Shown here one piece after another: positions 31,437 to 41,074 of a DNA stretch of 57,970 nucleotides. Source of the stretch: Rachicladosporium sp. CCFEE 5018. Lineage: Eukaryota; Ascomycota; Dothideomycetes; Cladosporiales; Cladosporiaceae. Location: positions 529,485 to 587,454 of the forward strand of contig KZ111160.1 of the NCBI GenBank assembly GCA_002077045.2, in the 5' to 3' direction. Position 1 is the stretch's first letter; the number at the start of each line of letters is the position of its first letter. The notes below the pieces were generated by a model. That model was given only the letters and a program-made list of their open reading frames with translations, was not told where the DNA came from and searched no databases. The position numbers were made by a program, and so were the translations under genes.

Positions 31437-32502
31437 GCTGGGCGGCGATGATGGGAGCTATCAGTGAGAAGTGCTAGATAATTGCAAAAGGTGTAGCCAT
31501 GCTGCGACAGTCAGTCAAGACGTCGTTGCTTTTTGCTGCTGTTGTTCGCACCTTCACATGTCAGAGGACACCTGGGCTGAGAGCTGCAGCGGGACGTCAC
31601 TGAGCCGGGGTTCCGGTCGGCTTACATAAGGCATCCGAAGTTGAGCGAAATCACGTGTTAAAAGGCACCAAGGACCCAACACCATCTTTGATCTTGGACA
31701 AGCACTGACGTAGAATCGCGGTTCAATTACACACGTCGTACTGACAGCTACAGGGAAGTTTCGGCAGTATGCTCCCAGGACGTCCCAAACCATGAGTTGC
31801 CCAAAGCGTGAAACGGTGAACATGATGGTCGTCTCCATTCCAAAATTGGACGTCAGCCTGCAGCAACAGCACGATCACGAACTTTAATGCCACAGGCTGA
31901 AGACACCATAGTCGCAGGAGTGTCATATAAGCGCATCTCGCACATAGGTAGGTCGACTGTCTGCTCATCTCCTCTGCTACCTTTCCTTGCTCGGTGACAT
32001 GCCTTCGTTCTCTCCCGGTCTGACGACCTGACCAATTCTGCACCCTCCGCGACTCGAGATCGGTGGGAGTTTGATGTTTCAATATCGCCAGGACCAGAAC
32101 GTACTGCCTCTTCAGGGCGAGTTCGGGCCTCGAAACGCTGCGATATCCACAGCTGCGTGTATCGATCATCGCGCTTCTGCATCTGCGAGAGACCGAAGTC
32201 GATCGCTTGCGAACGGACAAGGCCAGCAATGCCTCTCCGCGAAACGTCAAGTCCGACTTCACTGTCACAGCCAATGTGATACGAGCGCAAGCGACATGGA
32301 ACACGACTGGAGAAGAATGACCTTGGAAGCTGACAACGATGTCCCAAATGAACGCCAATTCGCATACCAACTGTATCAATAGCCTAAACTAGAGTCCCAA
32401 AAGCCCCAAGAACGCACAAGTCAACAACGCAAACCCAATCCCGAACGCATCTCTCCGTACCAAAAGAGAGTCCAATCTTGTTCCAACTGCTCATGCATGA
32501 GC
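31437..32502. other. 1.07-kb stretch upstream of HRD1 (copy A)
   Basis: Contains the HRD1 promoter and the 3' region of the mucin-like gene. Frames of 218 and 170 codons on the minus strand and 103 on the plus strand all overlap at 31,723-32,382 and remain open in block B, but the substitutions between copies change amino acids in every frame. A degraded gene is possible. No intact CDS is supported. Confidence 0.4.
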
Positions 32503-33787
32503 TCAAACCATCACCGCCACTCCTCCGAGAAGCACCATCGCCAACAGCCCTCCATCAACTCCGATGAGCTGAGCAGCTCCGGTGGCGGTGGGGTTGGCGG
32601 GAGTGTACTTGCTGGGGCTGGGTGACTGGGTGGCGGAAGGGATCGTGACGTGGGTAGTCGAGGTGGTGCTTGTCCAGACCGTCGACGTCGAGCGGGAAGT
32701 GGGGCAAGGGGTGGTGGTGTTCGTCAGTGGTGGCAGTGGAGGAGTGACGAAGCTGGACCAGGTCGTGGACTTCGAGATCGTCGAGGGAGTGGCCGACTTG
32801 GTGATGAAAGTGTACGTCTCGGTTGGGTAGTACACCGTAGGCCAGGTCTTGGTCGACCAGATCGGAAGAGAGGTGGAGGTGCTGCACTTGCTCGAGGACT
32901 TGATCGATGTGGAGACCGGAGGAGGCACGTACCAGGTCATCGTCGTGCTCGGGATGGAAGCCTTGCTCGATGTTGTGCATGGTGTCGTGGTCTTGCTCTT
33001 GCTTGAGGTCGTGACCGGAGGAGGGACGTACCAGGTCGAGGTCGAGTAAGTGGTGGAAGACTTGCTCGAGGTCGTGCAGGGTGTCGTGCTCTTCTTCGAA
33101 GTTGTGACCGGTGGAGGAGGGACGTACCAGGTCGAGGTCGTGCAAGGCGTGGTGGTCTTCGACTTGGTCGACGTGGTCTTGCTTGACGTGGTGCACGGAG
33201 TTGTGGTCTTCGACGTCGAGGTCGATGTGGTGCACGGGGTTGTAAGCTTCGTCGAGGTGGTCTTGGTCGAGGTGGTACATGGTGTCGTGGTCTTGCTCGA
33301 AGTCGTGCAAGGGGTGCTAGCCTTGCTCGACTTGGAGGTCGAAGACGTGGTCTTGTAGGAGGAGGTACATGGAGAAGTGGTGGATGGCGACGAAGTTGAC
33401 TTGCTGGCCGTCTTCGTCGTCGTCGTGGTTGTGGTGGTTGTGGAAGTCGTGGTGCTTGTCTTGGTGGACGTCTTCGGGCAGGGAGCGGTCGTGCAGGCGG
33501 GCGAAACCTATTCGCAGTCCTCGTCGCAATCGTCGGAGAAGTTGAACTCGAGGCTGCCGTTGACATCGAAGTCGACCCAACCGGAGATGTCGTCTTGCTG
33601 AGCGGCGGATCGGGCGGCAACAAGCTCCTGTCCGGCTTGAGGATCGTTCGCTGTTGGGGACGCGGAGACTGCAAGACGGCTGATCAGCTCTCGAACGAAC
33701 GATCAGTGCTTGTGCTCACGTACCTGGAGCTGTACTCATGAGAGTGAGCAGCGTGCCGCCGGTGAGAGCGAACATGAGGGACTTCAT
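32503..33787 (-). CDS. mucin-like Ser/Thr/Lys-rich GPI-anchored surface protein (copy A), with in-frame TAG removed by predicted intron
   Basis: Exon 1, 33724-33787, encodes a signal peptide (MKSLMFALTGGTLLTLMSTAP). A 55-nt intron (GTACGT...TTGCAG) leads to exon 2, with an acidic segment ending DISGWVDFD. Reading on without splicing gives NGSLEFNFSDDCDEDCE and then TAG (33508-33510), but the same frame continues as a 335-codon repeat region. A phase-0 intron of 57 nt at 33508-33564 (GTCAAC...GAATAG) removes the stop and gives 390 aa. The repeats are variants of TTTPCTTSSKTTST with interspersed WYVPPPVTT. The C-terminus has a GPI signal (GAAQLIGVDGG, then a hydrophobic MVLLGGVAVMV). The role is probably wall or adhesion. 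Without the intron, a 73-residue secreted acidic peptide would result. Confidence 0.7.
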
Positions 33788-34504
33788 GTCGGCGGTTGAG
33801 TGGTTGTCGATCGTTGGTGTGAAGTGGTGTGTATCGCTGTTGTGAATGGATGTTGTAGAAATGTGGTAGCCAGGAAATGTTGTGGAAGCTGACTGGAGAG
33901 TAGAAGAGAAGAGGAACAGAATGAGATCAGAAGAGCTGTTTTGATGGCTGTGGTTAAAGGCGAGGAAGTCACTCTCTCGAGGGCCGTGACAACAAGCAAG
34001 TGGTCTTTCACGCTGCACCTGTCATGCCGTATACATACGAGAGCTGTCCATGAGCGGCAGCTGCTCTCAACGGGAACAGCAAGTGGCAAGTGCTGCCACA
34101 CGCAAAGCCCGTAGCGCCGTGTGTAGCAGTATTGGTATCAGAGAGACGTCGCACAATAGGCCTATGGCTAATGGAAATGCGTCCGTTCGTCGCAACCATT
34201 GACTAGATTCTCAGAGTCCAGCCTGCTCGCGATGGTATCATAACACATTTGCGTGGGTCTCAAGTCTAGTGTGCCTTCCACAGCGCGCCTTCCTTGCGAG
34301 AAGATCACTTCGTGACTACCGCCTCGTGACTTCCCCCCGATCGTCAACAAACATCATACCACTTCGCCGCGTCGCCTTCGTCTGATCAATTCCCCTTCGC
34401 TTCCACTCGTTTGCATAGACGATTTCGACACAGACTCTCCCCGGATATCATCACCTGGCGACGCCGAGACACTCACTGAAACCAGCACCTCGCCACTCGT
34501 CAAG
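33788..34504. promoter_or_regulatory. 717-bp divergent promoter of two surface-protein genes (copy A)
   Basis: Lies between the starts of the mucin-like (-) and GPI wall-protein (+) genes. The homologous interval in B has the same length and only scattered substitutions, so this spacer is more constrained than other intergenic DNA nearby. The side nearest the plus-strand gene is C/T-rich. No specific element is named. Confidence 0.5.
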
Positions 34505-36506
34505 ATGCAGTTTGCACGTCTGGCCGCCTGCCTCGCGGCGTCTGGTCTCGTCCAAGCCCAAGTACCTGCAGAGCCTGTCCTTGGTACGTCTCGTGTCTTC
34601 TGAGCTATGCGAATACAGTGCTGACGGTCCAACAGTCCCCCACCAGGATGTAGTCACGAGCACTTCCACCATGCCAACCGAAGTCAAGACGACCAGTGTC
34701 GTGGTGATCGACTACTTCCCAGCCATGACCACGTCCACAATCTACAGCACCAGCCAGGTAACAATCTGGAGCTGCGGGCCTGGCGTCAGCAACTGTCCGA
34801 TCACGACTGTCGTGACTGTGGCATCCACCACTCTCTGTCCGGTCACGATGACATCCTCCGCAACGGTGACGATCACTGACACTTCGGCTGTCCCAGCTAC
34901 GCATTCGTCGCAAGTCATCTCCAGTGGTGTGTTGCCACCAACAAGTACTGCTGCAGTATCCGGACCAGGGGCTTCTACCACTTCCGCTGCTTCAAGTGTT
35001 GGTTCTCCGGCCGGGACTGGCTCTGCTGGCTCGAGTGTCCCATCAGCTGGTCTCTCTTCTGGATCTGGAAGCAGTGGCAGATTGGGCGAGCCTACGTCGG
35101 TGCCCTATACATCACCACAGCCATCGTCAACAGTCGCGTCTTCCGAAGGCAGTCCAGTGGGCGCGGGCACGACATCTGCAAGCGCTAGTGCGGCTCAGAC
35201 TAGCTTCAGCTTCTCGTATGGCGCACCAAGTGGCTCTGCCTCATCAGCCAGCACCGGCTCTTCAGAGACGGCCGGCTCGGCAGCAGTGTCGCCAACATCA
35301 ACGCCAATCCAGCAATCTGGTAGTAGCTCATCATTGTCGGCTGCAGTCGTCTCGCCAGCTAGCACTGCGGCTCCTAGTGCCGGTACCTCCCCCGCAGGAG
35401 CATCTCCCGCATCTTCGGGATCCTCGGGCGGAAGCCCACCGCCAGCAGCCTCATACGGAGGCCTACCGGCTCCGACTGCACAGCCCGCGCCCTCGAGCGT
35501 GGCTCCGGCAGGTGCAGCATCATCTCCCAGCTCCATTGGTAGCCCTGAGTCCGGCACCACAAGCGCTGGTGGAGGCATCCCAGCGAGCGGATCGACCGCC
35601 AGCCAACTAGCTGGATCTTCGCCTACATCTGGTCCGGTCGCCACCCCAGCTCCGTCTGCTCCAGGTGGCGGCGCAGGGTCTTCAGGCTCTACTACACCCT
35701 CGAGCTCAGTAGGCAGTCCTGCAACTGGCTCCGCAAGCAGCAGCGTGTTGTCGCCACCAGCGTATGCGCCAACAGCTGCTCCTGTGCCTCCACCATCAAC
35801 ACGCTCTTCTCTGGCCGATTCATTAGGGTCAGCTACTTCAGCAGTCGGCGGTAGCGCCATCGCTACCTCCCCAGCCACAAACAGCGGCTCCGCAAGCGCG
35901 CCCACCGCGAGCAGCCTACTCTCTTTCTCCGGGCCTGCCTCAGAGTCGTACCCATCAGAGAGCGGTAGTGTTCCTGACTCTACAAGCCACGTTCACACCA
36001 CGATCACTTCTTTTGTGACTAGCCACATCACCGTTTCCGGGTCTCAGTCGTCCGCTAGCGCCGGCAGCTCATCTTCATCGGAGACAGGCGTTTCGAACGT
36101 CAGTAGTTCACTCTCTGCTCACAATATGACCACTGCTGACATATCACAGGGCGCGCCCGATCTCTCCAGCTCTTCGAGTGGATCCGCGACTACCGCCTAT
36201 CCGTCTCCAGCGGGCTACACTTACCTACCGCCAACCGCAACCATCGTGACTACGACCTCGAGCACTGACGTTGCCGGACCCGTCCCAGTTACTTCGACCA
36301 GCTCGAGCAGCAACGTTGCTGGCGCAGCTGGCGCTACTGGTTCCGGATACCCAGGGTCCACGTACGGGTCTTCCGGCAACGGCACCTTCAGTGCACCCTC
36401 TGCCCAGGTCTCACCCTACACGGGCGCTGCCAATGAGAAGGACATCGAATCGAAGATATTGCTTGGTCTCATCATTGCTCTGATCAGCGCGATCGTGCTA
36501 CTCTGA
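34505..36506 (+). CDS. Ser/Thr/Pro-rich GPI-anchored cell-wall protein (copy A)
   Basis: Exon 1 is 34505-34583 and exon 2 is 34636-36506, joined over a 52-nt intron (GTACGT...CAACAG), giving 649 aa. The signal peptide is MQFARLAACLAASGLVQA. A conserved N-terminal domain (TTSVVVIDYFPAMTTSTIYS, then WSCGPGVSNCPITTVV and LCPVT) has four cysteines in the style of fungal wall proteins. About 450 residues of S/T/A/P/G low complexity follow. The end is an N-glycan- and S/T-rich stem and a GPI signal (GAANEKDIESKILLGL followed by a hydrophobic tail). Compared with copy B the ends are nearly identical, but about 150 residues in the middle carry more than 30 replacements, and copy A has six extra residues (SETAGS type) plus one. 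Function is likely structural or adhesive. Confidence 0.82.
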
Positions 36507-37032
36507 GCGCCCCCTCGCGCATAGCTTACCTTGCCAGGGCTATGCATCATATGCATTGCCTGGTCTTACCAAAGTCGATTCACACCGGCATACTTACTGT
36601 CGAATGGCCCATGGCCTCCCACCCTCGCTACTGTACGAACGAAGCATGTGTATGGATTGCAGGTCAGGGAATGTATGGGTAGACGAAGTGCCGGTCTGAG
36701 TATGCAGAGCTTAGTCAATGTAGAGTAAAGATCAGTATGCGATGGCTTGTCTTGATGGCAGACTGGCCCATCACCCTCTCAACTCTCCGTTAGTGAGGTC
36801 TCCGGATGCAAGGTTACCGGCATGATGCCGCAAGAGAGGTGAGTGTGTCGCGAAGAAAGGGAGGTACTAGCTACAGCCTCATGATTGGCTGAAATGAGGG
36901 CGTCGGAACGTCACCATTGGCAGTTCTCTCGAGTCGCCTTGGCCAGGTCCAGCATTTCCTTTCTTTCTCTTGTACAACGGGCACTCCCTTCAGCACAGCT
37001 TCGCAGCTCCCTCCGCCTCTCATTCACCCACA
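36507..37032. other. 526-bp stretch between GPI wall-protein gene and the 190-aa gene (copy A)
   Basis: 3' region of the wall-protein gene followed by the promoter of the next plus-strand gene. The last 60 bp are C/T-rich before the start. No other gene is seen. Confidence 0.4.
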
Positions 37033-37605
37033 ATGTCCACTTCCGACCCAGTCCCACCCTTCCACCGCCTCCTCTCCTTCTACTCCAACCGCTCCCCCTA
37101 CCCCTCAACCTCCACAATCCGCCTCACAGATTCCCTGCGTGGAAACCTCGCCTTGGGACTGGACTTCCCCGTCGCCCTCGTCATAGCCATAGGTCGCCAC
37201 CTCTACCTCCGCAACACCTCCCTCTTCAGCCTGAACATCCACGTTCCCTCCGTCAAGACTACACACACGCTCCTCGAGGGGTTAGACATAGATGAGAAGA
37301 GAAGCTATAGTCGCGCGGAGCTGATGGAGGCTGCGAAGCCGAATGGCTGGGCGGGTGTGGCGGATGCTGTGGGAGTTTGGGCGTTGAGTGCTGACGTTGG
37401 GAGTGGGAGGATTGAGGGAGCGGATGTGGTTAGTTTCCAGAGGGGGACGCTGTTGAGGGAGTTGGAGATGCGAAGGAAGGGGAGAGAGCAGGTGTTGCCG
37501 CTATACAGGGGTGGGCCGATCTCGGTAGCTGGGCATAGTTGGGTCGTTGGGAAGATGTTTGGGGTGGAGGTGTACCGCGACGACGAGGGGAAGAGGAGGG
37601 ACTAA
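37033..37605 (+). CDS. unknown 190-aa protein (copy A)
   Basis: I do not recognise the family. The start at 37033 (MSTSDPVPPFHRLLSFYSN) is preferred over the in-frame start at 36970 because the context (CACAATGTC) is good and the extra residues vary. The coding claim rests on the comparison with copy B, where the 190-aa frame is intact with only two replacements (Val to Ala near 52, final Asp to Ala) while most nucleotide differences are silent. The N-terminal half has beta-like segments (STIRLTDSLRGNLALGLDFP, LFSLNIHVPSVKT). No signal peptide or clear membrane helix is visible. It is not obviously related to its neighbours. Confidence 0.7.
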   Translation: MSTSDPVPPFHRLLSFYSNRSPYPSTSTIRLTDSLRGNLALGLDFPVALVIAIGRHLYLRNTSLFSLNIHVPSVKTTHTLLEGLDIDEKRSYSRAELMEAAKPNGWAGVADAVGVWALSADVGSGRIEGADVVSFQRGTLLRELEMRRKGREQVLPLYRGGPISVAGHSWVVGKMFGVEVYRDDEGKRRD

Positions 37606-38690
37606 TCGCAATCGGACTGCCTGAGCACTGCAAATCGAGAACATATGCCACCGTCAGATCCTACGAGCATATCGCGTTCATCCACGCGTAACAGCTAGTC
37701 GACATGACGGCTACCGATGCAGCAGCGTCACAGCGGACCGCCTCCGCTCACGACAAGTCTAAGTCGCAAAAAGAACAGCCAGCACATCCACCAATCCAAC
37801 AAAACCTTACACCCACCTTGCCAGTGGTTAGACGGGAAAGTACTCATCGAAGCCCCAGATTCTACCATGTCTGAGTTTGGTTTGCGACAGGATTCCTTTA
37901 TTACTTGGCTTTTCCTCCGGTTATTCGAATCTGTGGACAAAGTCCGGGGCATGGATATTCCTAGCGGAGAGGGGAAACCGTGTCAGGCGCGTTGACGACT
38001 TGACTACAGGAACCTTGGTGGGATAAGCTCCGAACATTGGGATTATTCAGTGCACATTACGACGTGCGCATGCAGCATGCACGGCCGTCTAGCAATTTGT
38101 TGACGGACGAGTCGGCCGATTGAACGTGAAGTTGCGTTCGTGAGTATCGCATCTTTGAGCGTTCGATGCGTATGGCCACACTCGAAGCTTGGGCGGCGTT
38201 CAAGATAGTTGAAAGAGTCTGGAGCACACTCTGATTGGTATTCAGGTCAACGAAAGGAGCAGCGGGACATGGTTCGAGAGCGCTATATGGGACCGCGAGG
38301 GAAGTTACGCTTACATGCTGCGGCAGAGAGGAATGACCAGACCTGAGCAGGAGGAGCTCAACGCTGCAGTCGTCCAGTCGTGCTTTCTATGTTAAAGTGA
38401 GACGATGTCGCTCGAGTATGATTAACTCACGTCAATACGAGCTCATACATATGCAGCGCAATGCGATCGTAGAGAATAGCCAGCTGCAAGCCTAGCACAT
38501 GTACTCGTCCACATCACTTTGCAATAGGGAGTAGGTCGGTGCAGCTGTGTGCTCGCGAGGTACAATGCCCATTGCAGTTGCATTACTCTTTACAACCGCT
38601 CCTCGAATCTTGCAAGCGCTAGCAACGCCTACGCGCTTCACAGCAATGGCCAACGATGTATGACTCTCCCCAAACCCTCGTAGACCCCCC
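37606..38690. other. 1.09-kb convergent intergenic stretch (copy A)
   Basis: A 60-codon frame at 37,704 (MTATDAAASQRTAS...) stays open in both copies but has as many replacement as silent changes, so it is not called. From about 38,040 to 38,560 the sequence differs greatly from B (55,460-55,990), with only patches alignable. It is the most diverged part of the pair. Confidence 0.45.
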
Positions 38691-39063
38691 TCACATAATC
38701 CCACAGCACACGACATCCAACCCCGGCTCTCTCCTTTCCAGTCTAGGATTACCATATAATCCCAGTCTGACTCCAGCCTTGCGAAACTCACACATCCTCC
38801 GCGTCCGCATGTCATAGCTTTCGAAGTCGCATCTCGGGCACGAGTCTGGCGGTGCGAAGCAAGCGCTGCGCGTTGGCATGTCCGCTGGACCGTAGGGCTG
38901 GGTTCCCGAGAAGTCGGGACAAGTGAGGAGGTTGCGGTCGGGACCACAAGAGCGTGTGAGAGAGAGCCTGTAGGGTTCAGCAAGGCACTCTAGAGGGCAG
39001 GCGGAGCTGCGAATACCAAGTATGGCCGCAGTGGCGCGACTTATGAAATGACGTTTGGCACAT
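38691..39063 (-). CDS. small Cys-rich, probably zinc-binding protein, 107 aa (copy A)
   Basis: Two exons, 39017-39063 and 38691-38967, joined over a 49-nt intron (GTATTC...CCTACAG, with a CTGAAC branch-like site). The start is MCQTSFHKSRHCGHTW, and the rest includes SCGPDRNLLTCPDF, DSCPRCDFESYDMRTRRMCE and a terminal CCGIM. Paired Cys/His sets (C-X9-C-X-H, C-X8-C, CPRC) suggest one or two structural zinc sites. The same exon structure, with the same length and reading frame, is found in copy B, which supports it as real. I know of similarly short Cys/His-rich proteins starting MCQ in filamentous fungi but cannot name a function. The long unspliced frame that reads upstream of exon 2 is not the gene. 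Confidence 0.75.
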
Positions 39064-39240
39064 CTCGCTGAGATCCTGCGGCGAATATAGGGGGGCGCAC
39101 AGTAGTTGCAGATGCAAAAAGGTCGGACCAGGATTTCTTGACCGTAGGTCTTTGCAGTCAATGCTACTCTTTCGGAGAAATCAAACTTCCTCCCTTAAAC
39201 CGAGCTGGCGGCCAGCAAACATCGCGAGTTCATCATCAGG

Positions 39241-39672
39241 TCACTCTCCCCTGCCCTCCTTACTTGTCGCAGCCGCCACTTCCTCCTCAGCCTCCTCCTG
39301 TCCCCTCCGCTTAATCTCCTGCATGAGCTCATACATCTGTGCAACCTGCTCATCACTCATCTTGTCAACCTTCTCGCGGTCCATCTTCTCGCCTCTCCAC
39401 CCATCGCCCTCAATCCCCTGCGCGTACAACTGCCACTCGCTTAGGAATCCGACAATGTGCATGGGATTGTCGATCTTGCGGTGAGCGCGGAACTCGGCTT
39501 TGACGTACTCATCGCCGAGAAGACGCTCTTCCGTGGGGAGGTACTTGCGGTGGGAGCGAAGGAGGCGGCGGTAGAGCGGGATTGGGGGGAGGAGTGCTGG
39601 GGGTGTGGGCCGGAGGGAGGAGCGGGTGGAGGTTATGGTTGGGGTTGCGAAGAGGCGGAGGGCGGGACGCAT
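39241..39672 (-). CDS. SDH7: succinate dehydrogenase assembly factor 3 (ACN9/SDHAF3, LYR protein; copy A)
   Basis: Single-exon 143-aa protein from the ATG at 39672. An in-frame ATG 12 codons upstream is not used because that segment is absent from copy B. The N-terminus (MRPALRLFATPTITSTRSSL) is a typical mitochondrial presequence. The LYR motif is in IPLYRRLLRSHRKYLP, followed by family blocks GDEYVKAEFRAHRKIDNP and GFLSEWQLYAQGI. In yeast and animals this protein protects the iron-sulfur subunit of complex II during maturation in the matrix. The C-terminal coiled, E/K-rich tail is usual for fungi. It is divergent from MTQ2 with 254 bp between. Three residues differ from copy B. Confidence 0.93.
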   Translation of the reverse strand: MRPALRLFATPTITSTRSSLRPTPPALLPPIPLYRRLLRSHRKYLPTEERLLGDEYVKAEFRAHRKIDNPMHIVGFLSEWQLYAQGIEGDGWRGEKMDREKVDKMSDEQVAQMYELMQEIKRRGQEEAEEEVAAATSKEGRGE

Positions 39673-39926
39673 GGTGGGTGAGGGATAAGGGGTATCGGAG
39701 GGACACAAGAGCAGTCTGTAAGTGCAAAGACAATCGCGAAAGGAGATGATGGGAGTCGAGATGTCAGAAAGTCGACTTCAATGCCGACGTCATGTCAAAT
39801 GGTCTAAGCTTTTTGCATTGCACTTTCCGCAGCCTCGGACTTCTGTCGATTTGGGTATACTACTGTAAATAAAACTTAATTATGTAATTGCAGAGGTCGC
39901 AGCGGTGTACTGATCTCGCATGCACC
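39673..39926. promoter_or_regulatory. divergent SDH7/MTQ2 promoter (copy A)
   Basis: 254 bp shared between two divergent housekeeping genes. B (57138-57394) has a similar length with scattered substitutions. Confidence 0.5.
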
Positions 39927-40502
39927 ATGCTGCCAACACCCTCCACCTCTCACGCTTCCTTCGAGAACATCTACGAGCCAGCAGAGGACTCCTATCTCCT
40001 CCTCGATACTCTGTCCTCAGACGCCGAGTCCCTCTTCTTGACAAAGCGCTTCGGATCTGATGAACCGTTGCCGGTCATCTTGGAAGTCGGCGTAGGCTCT
40101 GGAGTTGTGCTAGCCTTCGTAGCTACGAATGCGCAGGTCATCTTTGGTCGCTCGGACGTAGCCGCGCTGGGCGTTGATATCAACCCGTTTGCGGCAAAGG
40201 CAGCCGCGCAAACTATCGATGTCGCTCTGAGAGACCTTGAAGTGAAGCCGATCACTCTCGGTACCGTCATGTCAGATTTGACATCCTCGCTGCGGTCTGG
40301 CCAAACCGATGTCTTGATCTTCAACCCGCCCTACGTGCCGACCGAGCCGCTTCCGGCTACGTCCGCGATCTCGGACGAAACCATGTCCAACAGCCACGAA
40401 GTGTTCGAGCGTGACTCTAAGTTGCTCGAGCTGTCTTATGCTGGAGGGGTAGATGGAATGGAGACCACGAATCGGCTTCTTGAACAATTGCCTGACGTCC
40501 TC
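39927..40502 (+). CDS. MTQ2: eRF1 N5-glutamine methyltransferase Mtq2/HemK2, 3' end missing at gap (copy A)
   Basis: 192 codons from the ATG at 39927, then the N gap. Family features are YEPAEDSYLLLD at the start, the SAM-binding motif I (ILEVGVGSGVVLAF), an acidic motif II (GVDINPFA), and the catalytic NPPY in LIFNPPYVPTEPLP. Eukaryotic Mtq2 is about 215-240 aa, so most of the protein is present and only the last strands are lost. With Trm112 it methylates the Gln of the GGQ motif in release factor eRF1. The truncation is an assembly edge, not a mutation. Confidence 0.92.
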
Positions 40503-40602
40503 NNNNNNNNNNNNNNNNNNNNNNNNNNNNNNNNNNNNNNNNNNNNNNNNNNNNNNNNNNNNNNNNNNNNNNNNNNNNNNNNNNNNNNNNNNNNNNNNNN
40601 NN
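40503..40602. other. assembly gap, 100 N
   Basis: Exactly 100 N. To its left the MTQ2 gene is cut in mid-codon context; to its right the sequence restarts at the same base as after the first gap. Confidence 0.97.
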
Positions 40603-41074
40603 GCAGCCGAATCGACTTCATCTCAGCCTCTCAATCTATCTTCGCTGCTGACAATGTGTAACAGATGGGGCTGGCATTGGCGCGCAACCTTGGGTTACAG
40701 ACTCTCATATGTCTGAGACACTCCTTGTCAAAATCACCATGACAATAGTAAAGACTCGGCTCGGACCCAGACGGAGCCGAGACAACGTTGCTGGTGAGCC
40801 TCGTAGTGACGAGCACACGCGGCGCATATGCACGCTTGCGGGCTCGCGTCTGCTGCGGCCCCGGGCAGTAGCCAGGTACAGAAGGTCTATTTCTTCCATG
40901 GCGTGGTCGTGAATGCGGAGGTGCATAGCTGGAGGGCACCGAGGAGCCGAACATGTCACTATGTAAGTTTACGTGCGAGGCGGGAGGTTGCCATGTGGAC
41001 AGGTGAAGTTCACTTTTCATCTCGTTCTCTGTCATCTCTTCCTATCTCTTACACGGCAGACTACAGAAGCGAAG
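40603..41074 (+). promoter_or_regulatory. upstream region of carboxylesterase B
   Basis: Same as 23146-23617. The first 394 bp are the third copy of the contig-end overlap. Confidence 0.4.

Larger units (their letters stand above)
23146..40502. repeat. homologous block A (17,357 bp)
   Basis: Paired with block B (40603-57970) in the same orientation and with the same nine genes. Bases 23146-30065 show no difference from B; the first mismatch is at 30066 (A here, G at 47523). Differences then accumulate, with indels that shift the offset from 17457 to 17468. The block ends in mid-gene at the second N gap. Confidence 0.95.

Noticed and set aside
31723..32379. 218-codon frame upstream of HRD1, open in both copies
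   Set aside because: Three frames overlap on both strands and copy differences are not biased to silent sites in any of them; no domain seen.
33050..33358. Val/Glu-rich plus-strand frames opposite the mucin repeats
   Set aside because: They are the complement of Thr/Ser/Pro repeat codons; repeats of period 3n keep several frames open by construction.
32937..33674. 245-codon Pro/Arg-rich minus-strand frame in the mucin gene
   Set aside because: Alternative frame of the same repeat; has no signal peptide, and the GPI tail lies in the other frame.
38691..39161. Unspliced 156-codon frame ending in CCGIM
   Set aside because: Its N-terminal part is intron and upstream sequence; copy B shares only the spliced version.
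39888..39926. Upstream extension of MTQ2
   Set aside because: The family begins close to the PSTSHASFENIYEP segment; the ATG at 39927 fits length and context.
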